A stretch of DNA of 64,000 nt, taken from the NCBI GenBank assembly GCA_002869275.1, contig PKTF01000405.1, positions 1 through 64,000 of the forward strand, written 5' to 3'. Below the pieces are notes generated by a model. It ran no database searches. It worked only from the letters and a program-made list of their open reading frames with translations, and had not been told where the DNA came from. Below are positions 44,884 through 53,996 of this stretch, in pieces; position 1 is the stretch's first letter; each line of letters begins with the position of its first letter. The position numbers and the translations under genes are program-made. Origin of the DNA: Ignavibacteria bacterium. GTDB lineage: Bacteria; Bacteroidota; Ignavibacteria; SZUA-365.

Positions 44884-46152
44884 TTATTCTTCTTCCGCGA
44901 ACGCCTTCTTCATTTCGACAACAATATCGTTGATCTGTTCGATGGAGAGACCGGGGACCTTTGAAAGGAGGTCCGAGACCGGTGCGAGGATGACGTCGTT
45001 GGCGGTGCGGTAGCCCGCGGTGACCAACTTTCCTATCAGCTCCTCTCCAAATTCCTCGACAAACTCATTGAGATCGATTTCGTATTCCGCCATCGTCTTC
45101 GTGATCTCTTCGCCTTCCTTGACGATCTCGATCTTGAAGTTGGTCAGTTCCGATGCGAGGCGGATGTTTTGTCCGTTGCGGCCAATTGCCAGGGAAGCCT
45201 GATCGGCGTCCACGTGTACCTGAGCGGTACCGTTTTCGCGATCCAGCTTGACGTCGAGCAGTTTCGCCGGAGCGAGCGCCCGATTGATTAACAGATGCGT
45301 GTCTTCTGTCCAGTTGATGACGTCAATATTCTCGTTGTTGAGCTCACGCACGATCGCATGGATGCGCACGCCCTTCATTCCCACGCATGCACCAACCGCA
45401 TCGATGCGGTCGTCATGCGATTCCACGGCCACCTTGGCGCGTTCGCCCGGCTCGCGAGCGATTTTGCGGATGGAAATAACGCCATCATAGATCTCGGGAA
45501 TTTCCTGCTCGAACAACTTGCGGAGGAACAGCGCATCAGCGCGAGACACGATGACCATCGGCATGCCGCTTCCCTTGCGCACGACGTCCTTGATCACACA
45601 GCGAATCACATCACCTTTCCGGTAGCGTTCCTTGCCGATCTGCTCCTGCTTCGGGAGAATCAGTTCTGTACGGTTATGGTTGATCAGAACATCGTTACGA
45701 CGCACCTGGTACACGTCGCCGACCACGATGTCGCCAACCTTGTCTGAGTACTCGTCGTGAATGAGATCCTTCTCGATTTCCTTGATTCTCTGATTGAGAT
45801 TCTGCTTCGCCGTCGAAACCAGGCGCCTGCCGAACTCCGCGAGATTGATAATCTCGACGTACTCCTCGCCAACATCGAGCTCTTCACCGGATTTGTCACG
45901 CGCGGTCTGAATATCGACTTCCAGCGTGGGGTCCTCGACCTCTTCGACAACTTCCCGGATCAGGAATATTTCAATATCTCCCTTGTCCATGTTCACAACG
46001 ATTTCGTAGTTCGCTTCCAGGCCGTACTTCTTTTTGACCATCATGCCGAAGATATCCTCGATAACGGAGATCAGGCGATCGCGGTCGATGCCTTTTTCGC
46101 GGACCATCTGGCTGAAGGATTCTACGATTTCGGAATTCATGCTGCGGGTCAT
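44884..46152 (-). CDS. nusA: Transcription termination/antitermination factor NusA
   Basis: 422 residues: N-terminal RNA-polymerase-binding domain (NSEIVESFSQMVREKGIDRD), S1 domain (about 130-200), KH1 and KH2 (RADALFLRKLFEQEIPEIYDG; GACVGMKGVRIHAIVRELNNENIDV; LAIGRNGQNIRLAS), then a helix-hairpin-helix end with GLSIEQINDI. The E. coli acidic repeats are absent, as usual outside Gammaproteobacteria. NusA slows polymerase at hairpins and promotes intrinsic termination. GGAGG precedes ATG 46152 by 12 bases; ATG 46140 is an alternative and matches the usual NusA start better. Confidence 0.96.
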   Translation of the reverse strand: MTRSMNSEIVESFSQMVREKGIDRDRLISVIEDIFGMMVKKKYGLEANYEIVVNMDKGDIEIFLIREVVEEVEDPTLEVDIQTARDKSGEELDVGEEYVEIINLAEFGRRLVSTAKQNLNQRIKEIEKDLIHDEYSDKVGDIVVGDVYQVRRNDVLINHNRTELILPKQEQIGKERYRKGDVIRCVIKDVVRKGSGMPMVIVSRADALFLRKLFEQEIPEIYDGVISIRKIAREPGERAKVAVESHDDRIDAVGACVGMKGVRIHAIVRELNNENIDVINWTEDTHLLINRALAPAKLLDVKLDRENGTAQVHVDADQASLAIGRNGQNIRLASELTNFKIEIVKEGEEITKTMAEYEIDLNEFVEEFGEELIGKLVTAGYRTANDVILAPVSDLLSKVPGLSIEQINDIVVEMKKAFAEEE

Positions 46153-46209
46153 GACGATGTTCTACCTCCGGCAGGGTGAATGCCCATATATTCTTTCACA
46201 GAAAACATA

Positions 46210-46653
46210 TTACAGTGTTGCGATTATCATTGCGTGTTCAATGTCATCGAACGGAATGGCACGCATGCCCTCACCGTCCTTGACAACAATCTGCTCTTCC
46301 GTAACCTCTTGCACGGTACCTTCAAGCTTGACAATCCCTTCGCTGTCGCGATAGGAGAGCTGGATGCTCCGACCCGTATGCCGCTGATACTGCCAGGGGA
46401 AGCGGAGCGGGCGCTCGAGTCCGGGTGACGATACGACGAGGGTATACGAACCGTTGATCAAGTCGCGTTCCTCGATCTCGTTACCAAGTGAACGGCTCAA
46501 TGTTGCCAGTTCGTCGGCGGAGATCCCTTTCGCCGTATCGACGAAGACTTCGAGATGCAGTTTCCTGCCCTGCGTGCGGGTTTCGAGCTCTATCAGATGC
46601 GCTCCGGCAGAGGCCACAAGCGCTTCAATTTCCGTTTTCAGTCGTTCGGTCAT
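46210..46653 (-). CDS. rimP: Ribosome maturation factor RimP
   Basis: 147 residues starting at ATG 46653 (MTERLKTEIEALVASAGAHL). The RimP core LHLEVFVDTAKGISADELATLSR and SYTLVVSSPGLERPLRFPWQYQRHTGRSI, broken here by variable parts, is complete. It helps early 30S assembly. It leads the rimP-nusA-infB-rbfA-truB-ribF-rpsO-pnp operon; its promoter is predicted at 46710-46738, with a terminator-like hairpin between them. Confidence 0.93.
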   Translation of the reverse strand: MTERLKTEIEALVASAGAHLIELETRTQGRKLHLEVFVDTAKGISADELATLSRSLGNEIEERDLINGSYTLVVSSPGLERPLRFPWQYQRHTGRSIQLSYRDSEGIVKLEGTVQEVTEEQIVVKDGEGMRAIPFDDIEHAMIIATL

Positions 46654-46673
46654 CCAGTTGAGGTACCTATAAT

Positions 46674-46697
46674 AAAAAATGCGGGGTAGCCCCACAT
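46674..46697 (-). terminator. Terminator-like hairpin in the leader of the rimP-nusA-infB operon
   Basis: On the minus strand ATGTGGGG / CCCCGCAT form an 8-bp stem with one G-U pair and a CTA loop (46697-46679), followed directly by six T residues (46679-46674). It lies about 6 bases after the expected transcription start and 21 bases before the rimP start codon. It could act as an attenuator; nothing on the plus strand would use it, as no T tract follows there. Confidence 0.65.
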
Positions 46698-46709
46698 TCA
46701 GAACACATA

Positions 46710-46738
46710 AATATAGACGAAATCGTTCTCACTTGCAA
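46710..46738 (-). promoter_or_regulatory. Predicted sigma-70-type promoter of the rimP operon
   Basis: On the minus strand TTGCAA (46738-46733), 17-base spacer, TATATT (46715-46710). The expected start is near 46703, just before the hairpin at 46674-46697. The -35 is palindromic and lies in the divergent gap shared with smpB. Confidence 0.65.
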
Positions 46739-46803
46739 TTATCAACGGGTGTTTTTTCATTAATTCTCTTATTTTGAGCACGATGATCTCGTGGATTACT
46801 CGA

Positions 46804-47259
46804 ATGGCCAACAACCCTGAACATATCACCGTCATCCTCACGAACCGGCGCGCCCGGCACGAATATCATGTGCTCGAACGCATCGAGGTGGGGGTCGTCC
46901 TGCGCGGCACCGAAGTCAAATCCATCCGCGGCGGGAAAATCAGTTTACAGGACGCCTACGCCACGGTGGAGAACAACGAACTCTTCCTGTTCAACATGCA
47001 CATCAGTCCGTTCGACAAAGGCAATATCCATAACCACGATCCGCTTCGAATACGGAAACTGCTCGCAAGAAAAAAGGAAATCAGCAAACTGGCCCAGAAA
47101 ATCAACGAAAAGGGCCTCACCCTGATTCCGCTGCAGGTGTATTTCTCCGGACGCCACCTGAAGATTGAACTCGGCGTGTGCAAAGGAAAAAAGACGTACG
47201 ACAAGCGCCAGGCACTCAAGCAACGTGATATCAAACGAGAAATGGAACGACAATTTTGA
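46804..47259 (+). CDS. smpB: SsrA-binding protein SmpB
   Basis: 151 residues. SmpB binds tmRNA to rescue stalled ribosomes. The core [40 protein letters not shown] and [12 protein letters not shown] is intact, and the basic tail ends in [21 protein letters not shown] chose ATG 46804 because homology begins right after it ([19 protein letters not shown]); ATG 46783 is an alternative and neither has a clear ribosome site. tmRNA itself is not in the window. tyrS starts inside its stop region. Confidence 0.95.
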   Translation: MANNPEHITVILTNRRARHEYHVLERIEVGVVLRGTEVKSIRGGKISLQDAYATVENNELFLFNMHISPFDKGNIHNHDPLRIRKLLARKKEISKLAQKINEKGLTLIPLQVYFSGRHLKIELGVCKGKKTYDKRQALKQRDIKREMERQF

Positions 47260-48485
47260 GCACAACACCCTTCCCCCCCCTCAATGAGCAGATGGACCTC
47301 ATCCGCCGCGGCACATCCGAAATATTACCAGAGGATGAGCTCGTCAAAAAGATCGAAGACTCCATCGCGAACAACAGGCCGCTCCGGGTGAAACTGGGCT
47401 GCGACCCCAGTCGTCCCGATCTGCATCTGGGCCACTCGGTTGTGCTGCGCAAACTGCGCCAGTTCCAGGATCTCGGCCATACGGCCATTCTTATCGTCGG
47501 TGATTTCACCGGCATGATCGGGGATCCGACCGGGAAGAATAAAACCCGACCGTCTCTCACTCTCGATGAGACCCGGAAGAACGGTCAGTCGTACTTTGAG
47601 CAGGCCTCGCAAATTCTCGATATCGAACGTGTGGAGATCCGTTATAATTCTGACTGGCTGGCGCCGATGACGTTCGAGGACGTGATCAAGCTCTCCGCCC
47701 GCTATACCGTGGCACGCATGCTCGAGCGTGATGAGTTCGAGAAACGCTATCGGAATCAGGAACCGATCAGCGTGCATGAGTTCCTCTATCCCCTCGCTCA
47801 GGCCATGGATTCCGTCGCGATCACGTCTGACATCGAGCTGGGCGGTACCGATCAGAAATTCAACCTGCTCGTCGGGCGGGAGATCCAGCGTGAATACGGA
47901 CAGGTGCCTCAGGTCATCCTTACCATGCCATTGCTCGAGGGTACGGACGGCGTGGAAAAAATGAGCAAGTCGCTCGATAACTATATCGCCTTCAACGATA
48001 CGCCGGAGAACATGTACGGAAAGACCCTGTCGATTCCGGATCATCTCATCCTCCCGTATTTCAGACTCGTCACAGATGTTCCTGAAGATCGGGTCGCAAC
48101 TATCGAGGCGGGAATGGCCGGCGGTGACAATCCGCGTGATTTCAAACGTGAGCTCGCGCGCACAGTCGTTGCCTCGTATTACGATGCCGAAGCGGCATCG
48201 CAGGCAGAGGCGCACTTCGATCGTGTCATCAAGAATAAGCTGGCACCCGAGGATATCGACGAATTTCTCCTCCCTCCTGGCAGCGATAAGAATCTCCTCG
48301 ATGTGATTTTCGAAGCGGGACTTGTGAAATCCAAAGGAGAAGGCCGGCGTCTCATGCAGCAGTCCGCCGTCAGCGTCAATGATGAGCGCGTCACCGATCC
48401 CACGGCCGCCGTTCCTGACGGTGAGGAAATCGTCGTCAAGGTGGGCAAGCGCCGTTTCGTGAAAATCATTCGCAGCGCTTCCTGA
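47256..48485 (+). CDS. tyrS: Tyrosyl-tRNA synthetase (long TyrZ-like type)
   Basis: 409 residues. The class I signature appears as [21 protein letters not shown] (HLGH for HIGH) and [12 protein letters not shown] (KMSKS); the C-terminal part is an S4 RNA-binding domain ([25 protein letters not shown]). [19 protein letters not shown] and [14 protein letters not shown] confirm the tyrosine enzyme. The likely start is TTG 47256, overlapping the smpB stop; ATG 47292 would remove 12 residues that homologues usually have in similar number. Translational coupling to smpB is likely. Confidence 0.95.
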   Translation: MSTTPFPPLNEQMDLIRRGTSEILPEDELVKKIEDSIANNRPLRVKLGCDPSRPDLHLGHSVVLRKLRQFQDLGHTAILIVGDFTGMIGDPTGKNKTRPSLTLDETRKNGQSYFEQASQILDIERVEIRYNSDWLAPMTFEDVIKLSARYTVARMLERDEFEKRYRNQEPISVHEFLYPLAQAMDSVAITSDIELGGTDQKFNLLVGREIQREYGQVPQVILTMPLLEGTDGVEKMSKSLDNYIAFNDTPENMYGKTLSIPDHLILPYFRLVTDVPEDRVATIEAGMAGGDNPRDFKRELARTVVASYYDAEAASQAEAHFDRVIKNKLAPEDIDEFLLPPGSDKNLLDVIFEAGLVKSKGEGRRLMQQSAVSVNDERVTDPTAAVPDGEEIVVKVGKRRFVKIIRSAS

Positions 48486-48532
48486 ACAACCATGTTACGT
48501 TATTACACTTTTTCTATTTGGAGGATGCAGTC

Positions 48533-49078
48533 TTGTTCGTACCCAAACGGATCTTCTTTACCAAGGGCGTAGGCCGCCACAGGGACTACCTGCAGTCGTT
48601 CGAACTTGCGCTGCGGGATGCCGATCTCGAACAGCAGAATCTTGTAACGGTTTCCAGCATCTACCCCCCCAACTGCAAAAGAATCTCAAAAAAGTTGGGC
48701 ACGGAAATACTGCAGCCAGGCCAAATCGCATTCGTCGTCATGGCGCGTAATGCCACGAATGAGGCCAACCGCCTCATCGCTTCGTCCATCGGCGTGGCCA
48801 TTCCCGGTGACGGCTCGACCTATGGCTACCTGTCCGAACACCACCCTTTCGGTGAAACGCAGCGCGTCGCAGGCGATTATGCCGAAGACCTCGCCGCAAC
48901 AATGCTCGCCACGACTCTTGGCGTGGAATTTAATCCTGACACGGCGTGGGATGAGCGCGAGCAGGTCTTCAAGGCCAGCGGAAAGATTTTTAAAACGTTT
49001 AATGTCACGCAGTCCGCCGAAGGAAAGCTGAACATGTGGACGACAGTGATTTCCTGCGCGGTCCTTCTCCCTGATTGA
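48533..49078 (+). CDS. Pyruvoyl-dependent arginine decarboxylase
   Basis: 181 residues. The enzyme makes agmatine from arginine, the first step of polyamine synthesis. It self-cleaves at a Ser-Ser bond to form a pyruvoyl cofactor; here the site is Ser41-Ser42 in [38 protein letters not shown] and [13 protein letters not shown] are further family landmarks, matching the Chlorobi/Bacteroidota group. The start is TTG 48533: GGAGG lies 8 bases upstream and the product then begins [11 protein letters not shown] like its homologues. A longer frame from 48518 would include the ribosome site. Confidence 0.93.
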   Translation: MFVPKRIFFTKGVGRHRDYLQSFELALRDADLEQQNLVTVSSIYPPNCKRISKKLGTEILQPGQIAFVVMARNATNEANRLIASSIGVAIPGDGSTYGYLSEHHPFGETQRVAGDYAEDLAATMLATTLGVEFNPDTAWDEREQVFKASGKIFKTFNVTQSAEGKLNMWTTVISCAVLLPD

Positions 49079-49113
49079 CGCGCATCACTCCTCCCTTCTC
49101 CTCCCTTTTGTGT

Positions 49114-49141
49114 GCCGTCAGCTCTCGATAAAGCTGACGGC
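49114..49141. terminator. Hairpin between convergent genes (possible bidirectional terminator)
   Basis: Perfect 10-bp stem GCCGTCAGCT (49114-49123) and AGCTGACGGC (49132-49141) with an 8-base loop. It covers the stop codon of the thioesterase and lies 35 bases past the arginine decarboxylase stop. There is no T tract on either side, so it may only protect the 3' ends. Confidence 0.45.
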
Positions 49142-49573
49142 CTCACCCTCATAACGCAGAATCATCGCCCGCAGATGTTCCGGGACCCGATCCGGCTGAT
49201 CAGTTTTCTCGTTGACATGCACGAAGACATGCTCGCCTTTCGCCGCTGGTGTACCGTCTGCTTTCAGGCACCAGTGCTCGAACCCGATGCTCGAATTCTT
49301 CACAAAGGATATGCGCGTCAACACCGTGAGTTCCTCGTCGAAGATCGCAGGCATGAAATAATCGCAGGCATTACGGACCACGAAAAACTTATCGTGTGAG
49401 ACAAACGATTCCTGGTCGATCGGCATGCCCATGGCACGCAGGTATTCCACCCGCGCTTCCTCGAAGTACAACAGGTACCGGAGATTGTGCACGACATTCT
49501 GCCTGTCTACGTGTTCGTAACGCACGCGTATGGGGTAGCGATGTCGAAACTGCTCTGCAGGAACGGTGATCAT
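49118..49573 (-). CDS. Hotdog-fold acyl-CoA thioesterase (YbgC/4-hydroxybenzoyl-CoA type)
   Basis: 151 residues. The hotdog signature YEHVDRQNVVHNLRYLLYFEEAR corresponds to the YbgC-type active-site segment, with His/Asp near D-x-x-x-V-V-H (the usual form is DxxxxVyhxxY). The rest (ACDYFMPAIFDEELTVLTRI) fits strand patterns of the family. It hydrolyses acyl-CoA thioesters; the substrate is unknown. The ATG at 49573 overlaps the threonine aldolase stop as ATGA. It is the last gene of the seven-gene minus-strand operon, ending in a hairpin. Confidence 0.85.
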   Translation of the reverse strand: MITVPAEQFRHRYPIRVRYEHVDRQNVVHNLRYLLYFEEARVEYLRAMGMPIDQESFVSHDKFFVVRNACDYFMPAIFDEELTVLTRISFVKNSSIGFEHWCLKADGTPAAKGEHVFVHVNEKTDQPDRVPEHLRAMILRYEGEAVSFIES

Positions 49574-50610
49574 AGTGACCTGAAACATGTGTGAATGATG
49601 TCGATTGCCCGTGTGATGTCATCATCTGACAGGTCGAGATGTGTGACGGCACGCAGGGTGTTTCCCATCCCCATCCCGATGCTGATGCCCGCCTCAGCGA
49701 GTATGGACTGCGCATGCTGCGCCGTCATTTCAGACGCAGCGAAATCCAGAAGTACCATGTTGGACTGCACGCGTTCCGTATCGATACTGAATTGTTCTAT
49801 CGACTTGAGCTCACTCGCGAGCTGCTGCGCTCTCGCGTGATCCTCGGCGAGCAACGGAAGGTGCTGCGCTACGGCATACTGTGCGGCCGCCGCCAGCATG
49901 CCCACCTGGCGCATCCCTCCTCCAAATACTTTGCGGTACTTATGGGCTTTCGTGATCAGCTCTCGTGAACCGAGAAGCATGGAACCGACCGGAGCGCCGA
50001 GTCCTTTCGAAAAACAGATGGAGATCGAATCGACCGCATCTCCGAATTCTCTGAGAGACGTTGTGCTTGCGACATGTGCGTTCCAGATGCGGGCTCCGTC
50101 GAGATGCAGCGGCAAGGATTTCCCGTGACAGAATTGATGAAGCTCCCTGATGCAGTCGATCGGATACAGCGTTCCGCCAAAACGGTTGTGCGTGTTCTCG
50201 ATGCAGACCAGTGATGTCCGGGGATAATAATATTCCGGCGGACGAATGGCCGCCTCGATATCATCGAGGCGAAACACCCCGAGTTCGCTTTCGACCGTAT
50301 GCAGCTGTACGGCGGACATCATCGAAGGCGCGGCGGTCTCATAGTTGAATATGTGCGATTCCCGTTCCACGATGACTTCATCGCCGGGTGCGGTCCACGC
50401 TTTTATCGCGAGCTGATTGCTCATCACGCCGGTGGGAACAAACAGTCCGGCCTCCATACCGAAGAGATCGCACATCTCTTCTTGAAAGGCGTTCGTCGTC
50501 GGGTCTTCCCCATAAATGTCATCACCCAGCGGTGCCGCGCACATTGCGGCTTTCATCTGTTCGGTGGGTTGTGTGACAGTATCACTGCGTAAGTCGATCA
50601 TTGAGGTCAT
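49570..50610 (-). CDS. ltaE: Low-specificity L-threonine aldolase
   Basis: 346 residues, PLP-dependent, splitting threonine or allo-threonine into glycine and acetaldehyde. The N-terminus MIDLRSDTVTQPTEQMKAAM, YGEDPTTNAFQEEM, HLDGARIWNA and SISICFSKGLGAPVGS (PLP lysine in FSKG) are all characteristic. ATG 50610 overlaps the lnt stop as ATGA; ATG 50601 (MIDLRSD) is an alternative closer to the homologous start. Confidence 0.95.
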   Translation of the reverse strand: MTSMIDLRSDTVTQPTEQMKAAMCAAPLGDDIYGEDPTTNAFQEEMCDLFGMEAGLFVPTGVMSNQLAIKAWTAPGDEVIVERESHIFNYETAAPSMMSAVQLHTVESELGVFRLDDIEAAIRPPEYYYPRTSLVCIENTHNRFGGTLYPIDCIRELHQFCHGKSLPLHLDGARIWNAHVASTTSLREFGDAVDSISICFSKGLGAPVGSMLLGSRELITKAHKYRKVFGGGMRQVGMLAAAAQYAVAQHLPLLAEDHARAQQLASELKSIEQFSIDTERVQSNMVLLDFAASEMTAQHAQSILAEAGISIGMGMGNTLRAVTHLDLSDDDITRAIDIIHTCFRSL

Positions 50611-52268
50611 TTCCTGTAATACCACGAGATAAGTGAGAACAGCAGAATGAAGCCGCTCACGACACCGGCTCCGAGTGGAAACCAGTCGCCATGACGGGTG
50701 TAGAACGTCTTTTCAGAAATCAGCGGCAAGTCAGCGATGATTCCGGTACGCGTATAGAGATCCGTCCGTTTCGAGACCCTCCCGTAGGGATCGATGAAAC
50801 AGCTGATCCCATTGTTGGCGCAGCGTGCCACGGCCCGGCGGTTCTCAACGGCACGCAACACCGTGTACTGCATGAGCTGATACGGACCGGAAGAATTTCC
50901 AAACCACCCGTCATTGGTGATGACGGCGAACACATCCGCACCTCGCTCAGCGAATCCGGCCACGAATGACGGGTATAATGTTTCGTAACAGATCATGGCC
51001 CAGATATCCGTCGATGCGCGCACACTGCCGAGAGAAAAAACAGTAGTGTCATTACCCACCCCCCAGTTGCTGATGCCGACTCCCCAGTTCAAGGCATCCT
51101 GCATGAACGGCAGCGCGTCGAGATATGGGATGCGCTCGCTCAGCGGTGTCAGCTTTGACTTGTGGTAAATCTGCGGGATGCGCTCACCGGGCAGTATGAG
51201 CATTGCGGAATTAAAATCATGGTACCGCAGTCGCGAGTCACGAATGCGACGGGCGCTCGATGGCGCGGTCTCAGGATCATCGTAGAAGACCGTGTGAGGA
51301 AATCCGGCCAGCAAAGGCACACCAACGCTGTCCACATGTGTCCGCAGCCACGTCCATTCATCAGCATAACTGTGCTGCAGGATGCGAAATGGGATCGCAG
51401 TCTCGGGAAGGAGTACCAGATCGGGTTTTCGAACCGCGAGACTATCATACACAGCGATCAGCTGATGCAGCTTCTGCAGCGGTGTGTCACCCTCGGCCCA
51501 TTTTTGATACGGGTTGACATTGGGCTGGATGATACCGATGCGAACTTCTCCATTCTCTGGAAGTTCCTCGTGCATGACTATTGCCGAGTGCAGTTTCGGG
51601 AGCAAGAGAAGTGCGAGTATGCATGCAGCAGTGATCCAGGCCGCCGGCATGCGTAGGTTCCACCTCGCCGCCAGCAGCTGCCGGGTCATGAGGAAAAGGA
51701 GTGCGTTGATCAAGGCGATCCAGAATGTCAATCCGAACGCACCGGTCCACGCGATAAACTGGATATTTTCGAGGTCGTATGTCTGCGTGTTGGCCAGGAC
51801 TAGCCAGGGGAATGAAAGTTCCTGCAGCTGAACCAGCCATTCCCAGGTCGTCCAGAGAAACGGAAACGATGCCGTCGCGGCTATGGGACCCAGACGCTTT
51901 CTGACGACATAGTGCAGCAGCATCGGCAATATGAAGAACACCGGGTGGACGAGGTTGACCGCGACACCTGCCGCTTTCAGCCATGGATCCTCACCCCACC
52001 ATCCGCTGATCCACCATATCGTGCCGCCGTTTCCAATGAGAAAGGTCAGGTAGGACCAGCGGAACACAGCCGCGGCCGAAGGCATGCGCTCCATCAGAAA
52101 CAATAGCGGGAGCAATGCGACGAACGCCGTGAGCCCGCCCGGAATGGGTGGAAACGCGAAGGCAAACAACAGGCCCGATGCAATCGCGAGCGAAAGTCGT
52201 AATCGTCGTTCGCGCGCGGGTGAGTCTGCAGTCAGCAGCGTGGATGGCCGGACAATCCTCTCTGTCAT
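50607..52268 (-). CDS. lnt: Apolipoprotein N-acyltransferase
   Basis: 553 residues: about six N-terminal membrane helices (1-205) and a periplasmic nitrilase domain. The catalytic triad is visible as Glu in LVLLPETAIPF, Lys in YHKSKLTPLSERIPY and Cys in AMICYETLYPSF. It adds the third acyl chain to lipoproteins, which fits the lipoproteins in this window. It overlaps the PAP2 gene upstream and ltaE downstream by four bases each. Confidence 0.95.
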   Translation of the reverse strand: MTERIVRPSTLLTADSPARERRLRLSLAIASGLLFAFAFPPIPGGLTAFVALLPLLFLMERMPSAAAVFRWSYLTFLIGNGGTIWWISGWWGEDPWLKAAGVAVNLVHPVFFILPMLLHYVVRKRLGPIAATASFPFLWTTWEWLVQLQELSFPWLVLANTQTYDLENIQFIAWTGAFGLTFWIALINALLFLMTRQLLAARWNLRMPAAWITAACILALLLLPKLHSAIVMHEELPENGEVRIGIIQPNVNPYQKWAEGDTPLQKLHQLIAVYDSLAVRKPDLVLLPETAIPFRILQHSYADEWTWLRTHVDSVGVPLLAGFPHTVFYDDPETAPSSARRIRDSRLRYHDFNSAMLILPGERIPQIYHKSKLTPLSERIPYLDALPFMQDALNWGVGISNWGVGNDTTVFSLGSVRASTDIWAMICYETLYPSFVAGFAERGADVFAVITNDGWFGNSSGPYQLMQYTVLRAVENRRAVARCANNGISCFIDPYGRVSKRTDLYTRTGIIADLPLISEKTFYTRHGDWFPLGAGVVSGFILLFSLISWYYRK

Positions 52269-52849
52269 GTTCTCTCGTCGCTCGCTTTCCTTGATTCGCG
52301 AAGAATCAGAAATTGTTTGTTTCCGAATTCGTAAAGATAGATGATCGCCAGTGCGATCGCGGATCCCAGGACCGCTCCACCGACGATATCAGAGGGATAG
52401 TGCACTCCGACATACACACGCGAAAACGCCACGAGTCCCGCCCATATCAGCAGGTAGGTGCGTGCTTTCGGATAGAAGTGCGCGATCAGCACAGCCATGG
52501 CGAAGTTATTCGTCGCATGCGAGGAGGTAAATGATTTTCCGCCGCCACAACCGATGAGCAGTCGTACGCCTTCGAGCACGTGACAGGGTCGCATTCTTCC
52601 GACCATGGGCTTGATGACAAAGCTGCTGACCTGATCGGCGACGGTGATGGTCAGGATTAACAGCAGGACAGTCGTGATCCCGCGTTTACGGCCGAACACC
52701 ATGAGGCCGATCAGGAGGACGGCATATGGGATGTAAAAATTCTTTATCTCGGTGATAAAGGGAAAAAACCAGTCGCCGACGGGGTTGGCGATAGCGTCAT
52801 TTCCAAAACGGAACAACGCGACATCAATTCCGTAGAGCCATTCTATCAT
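52265..52849 (-). CDS. PAP2-family phosphatase (undecaprenyl-diphosphatase-like)
   Basis: 194 residues with about five membrane helices. The three phosphatase motifs are present: Lys80-x6-Arg-Pro (KPMVGRMRP), SFTSSHATN (PSGH-type, with Ser before Ser-His) and SRVYVGVHYPSDIVGG. It may recycle undecaprenyl pyrophosphate or dephosphorylate another lipid. The ATG shares one base with the stop of the DedA gene (TGATG) and the end overlaps lnt by four bases. Confidence 0.9.
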   Translation of the reverse strand: MIEWLYGIDVALFRFGNDAIANPVGDWFFPFITEIKNFYIPYAVLLIGLMVFGRKRGITTVLLLILTITVADQVSSFVIKPMVGRMRPCHVLEGVRLLIGCGGGKSFTSSHATNNFAMAVLIAHFYPKARTYLLIWAGLVAFSRVYVGVHYPSDIVGGAVLGSAIALAIIYLYEFGNKQFLILRESRKASDERT

Positions 52850-53496
52850 CAGGACTTCTCTCCCGCTTCATCGGAAGGCGAGTCGGCAGGATTCCCGTTT
52901 CGACGCGAACGAATCCATTTCACCGCCGCCCAGAGGAGGATCACGACGGCGATGACGATGCTGACAATCTTGCTGTAGGTCGCAAGATAGTCGCCGATTA
53001 CTCGCCAGTTGTCACCGACCAGATATCCGAGGTAAATCAGAATACTGTTCCACAGAAGCGCGCTGCCCGCTGACAGCAGCGTTGTGACTGTGATGTTCAT
53101 TTCCGAAACGCCCGTGCAGAAACTGATGACAGCGCGGGTGCCGGCGAGGAAACGGTTTCCCACGACCACCCAGTAGCCGTAGCGTTTGAACCACTTTTGC
53201 ACCTTGTGTACCAGGTCGAGGGAAATGAAAGGGATGCGTTCTTTTTCGAGAATGCGGTCACCGAACTGGTCTCCCAGCCAGTACATGCTCATGAAGCCGA
53301 GTGTGCTTCCCGTGGTGGCGAGTACGACGGTGAGGATGGCGTTCCCCTGTCCGAGAGCTACAAGCGATCCGGCGAAAACGACGATGACATCGCTCGGAAA
53401 CGGTGGGAACAGGTTTTCGATATACGATATCGCAAACACAGCGACATAAATCCATGCGGGTGACAGCCCGGAAAGCGTTGCGACGAGGTCTTCCAT
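52849..53496 (-). CDS. DedA-family membrane protein (VTT domain)
   Basis: 215 residues, with the DedA core ISYIENLFPPFPSDVIVVFAG, GSTLGFMSMYWLGDQFG, RYGYWVVVGNRFLAGTRAVISFCTGVSEMN and several membrane helices. Recent work assigns flipping of undecaprenyl phosphate to some DedA proteins (UptA), which would fit the PAP2 neighbour; here that is inference. It lies 8 bases after ispF. Confidence 0.9.
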   Translation of the reverse strand: MEDLVATLSGLSPAWIYVAVFAISYIENLFPPFPSDVIVVFAGSLVALGQGNAILTVVLATTGSTLGFMSMYWLGDQFGDRILEKERIPFISLDLVHKVQKWFKRYGYWVVVGNRFLAGTRAVISFCTGVSEMNITVTTLLSAGSALLWNSILIYLGYLVGDNWRVIGDYLATYSKIVSIVIAVVILLWAAVKWIRSRRNGNPADSPSDEAGEKS

Positions 53497-53504
53497 TATT
53501 CCAG

Positions 53505-53996
53505 TCAGCTCCTCTTCGTCAGCAATACCATTGCATGCGCGTCAACGCCTTCTCCCCTGCCGACGAAGCCCATCGCTTCCCCTGTCGTGGCTTTCAGCGA
53601 CACCTGTCCGGAATCGAGCTCCAATGCAGCGGCGATCGTGCTGCGCATGGCATCACGGTATGGAAGGACTTTCGGTCGTTCGAGCACGAGTGTGGCGTCG
53701 AGATTGGCAATTTCATATCCGCGCTCGCGAACCATGGCATGACAGCGCGCAAGCAAATCGAGGCTCGAGACGCCTCGCCAGGCAGGATCGGTATCCGGAA
53801 AATGTTCACCGATGTCTCCAAGTGCGAGAGCGCCCAGCAGCGCGTCGCTGATTGCGTGCAGCAGCACGTCACCGTCTGAATGCGCTACCGTGCCGAAATT
53901 GGATGGAATGGAGACGCCCCCGATGATGAGTGATTCACCTTCGGCGAGACGGTGGATATCATAGCCGTAGCCAATACGAAAAGGTGCGGTGCTCAC
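53505..53996 (-). CDS. ispF: 2-C-methyl-D-erythritol 2,4-cyclodiphosphate synthase
   Basis: 163 residues, the fifth step of the MEP isoprenoid pathway. The metal site is Asp13 and His15 in GYGYDIHRL with a third His in SDGDVLLHAISDALLGA; the substrate loop is GDIGEHFPDTD, and the end has the conserved ATTGEAMGFVGRGEG. The start is GTG 53996, forming GTGA with the acylphosphatase stop; a longer frame would overlap the upstream gene and adds no homologous sequence. Confidence 0.95.
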   Translation of the reverse strand: MSTAPFRIGYGYDIHRLAEGESLIIGGVSIPSNFGTVAHSDGDVLLHAISDALLGALALGDIGEHFPDTDPAWRGVSSLDLLARCHAMVRERGYEIANLDATLVLERPKVLPYRDAMRSTIAAALELDSGQVSLKATTGEAMGFVGRGEGVDAHAMVLLTKRS

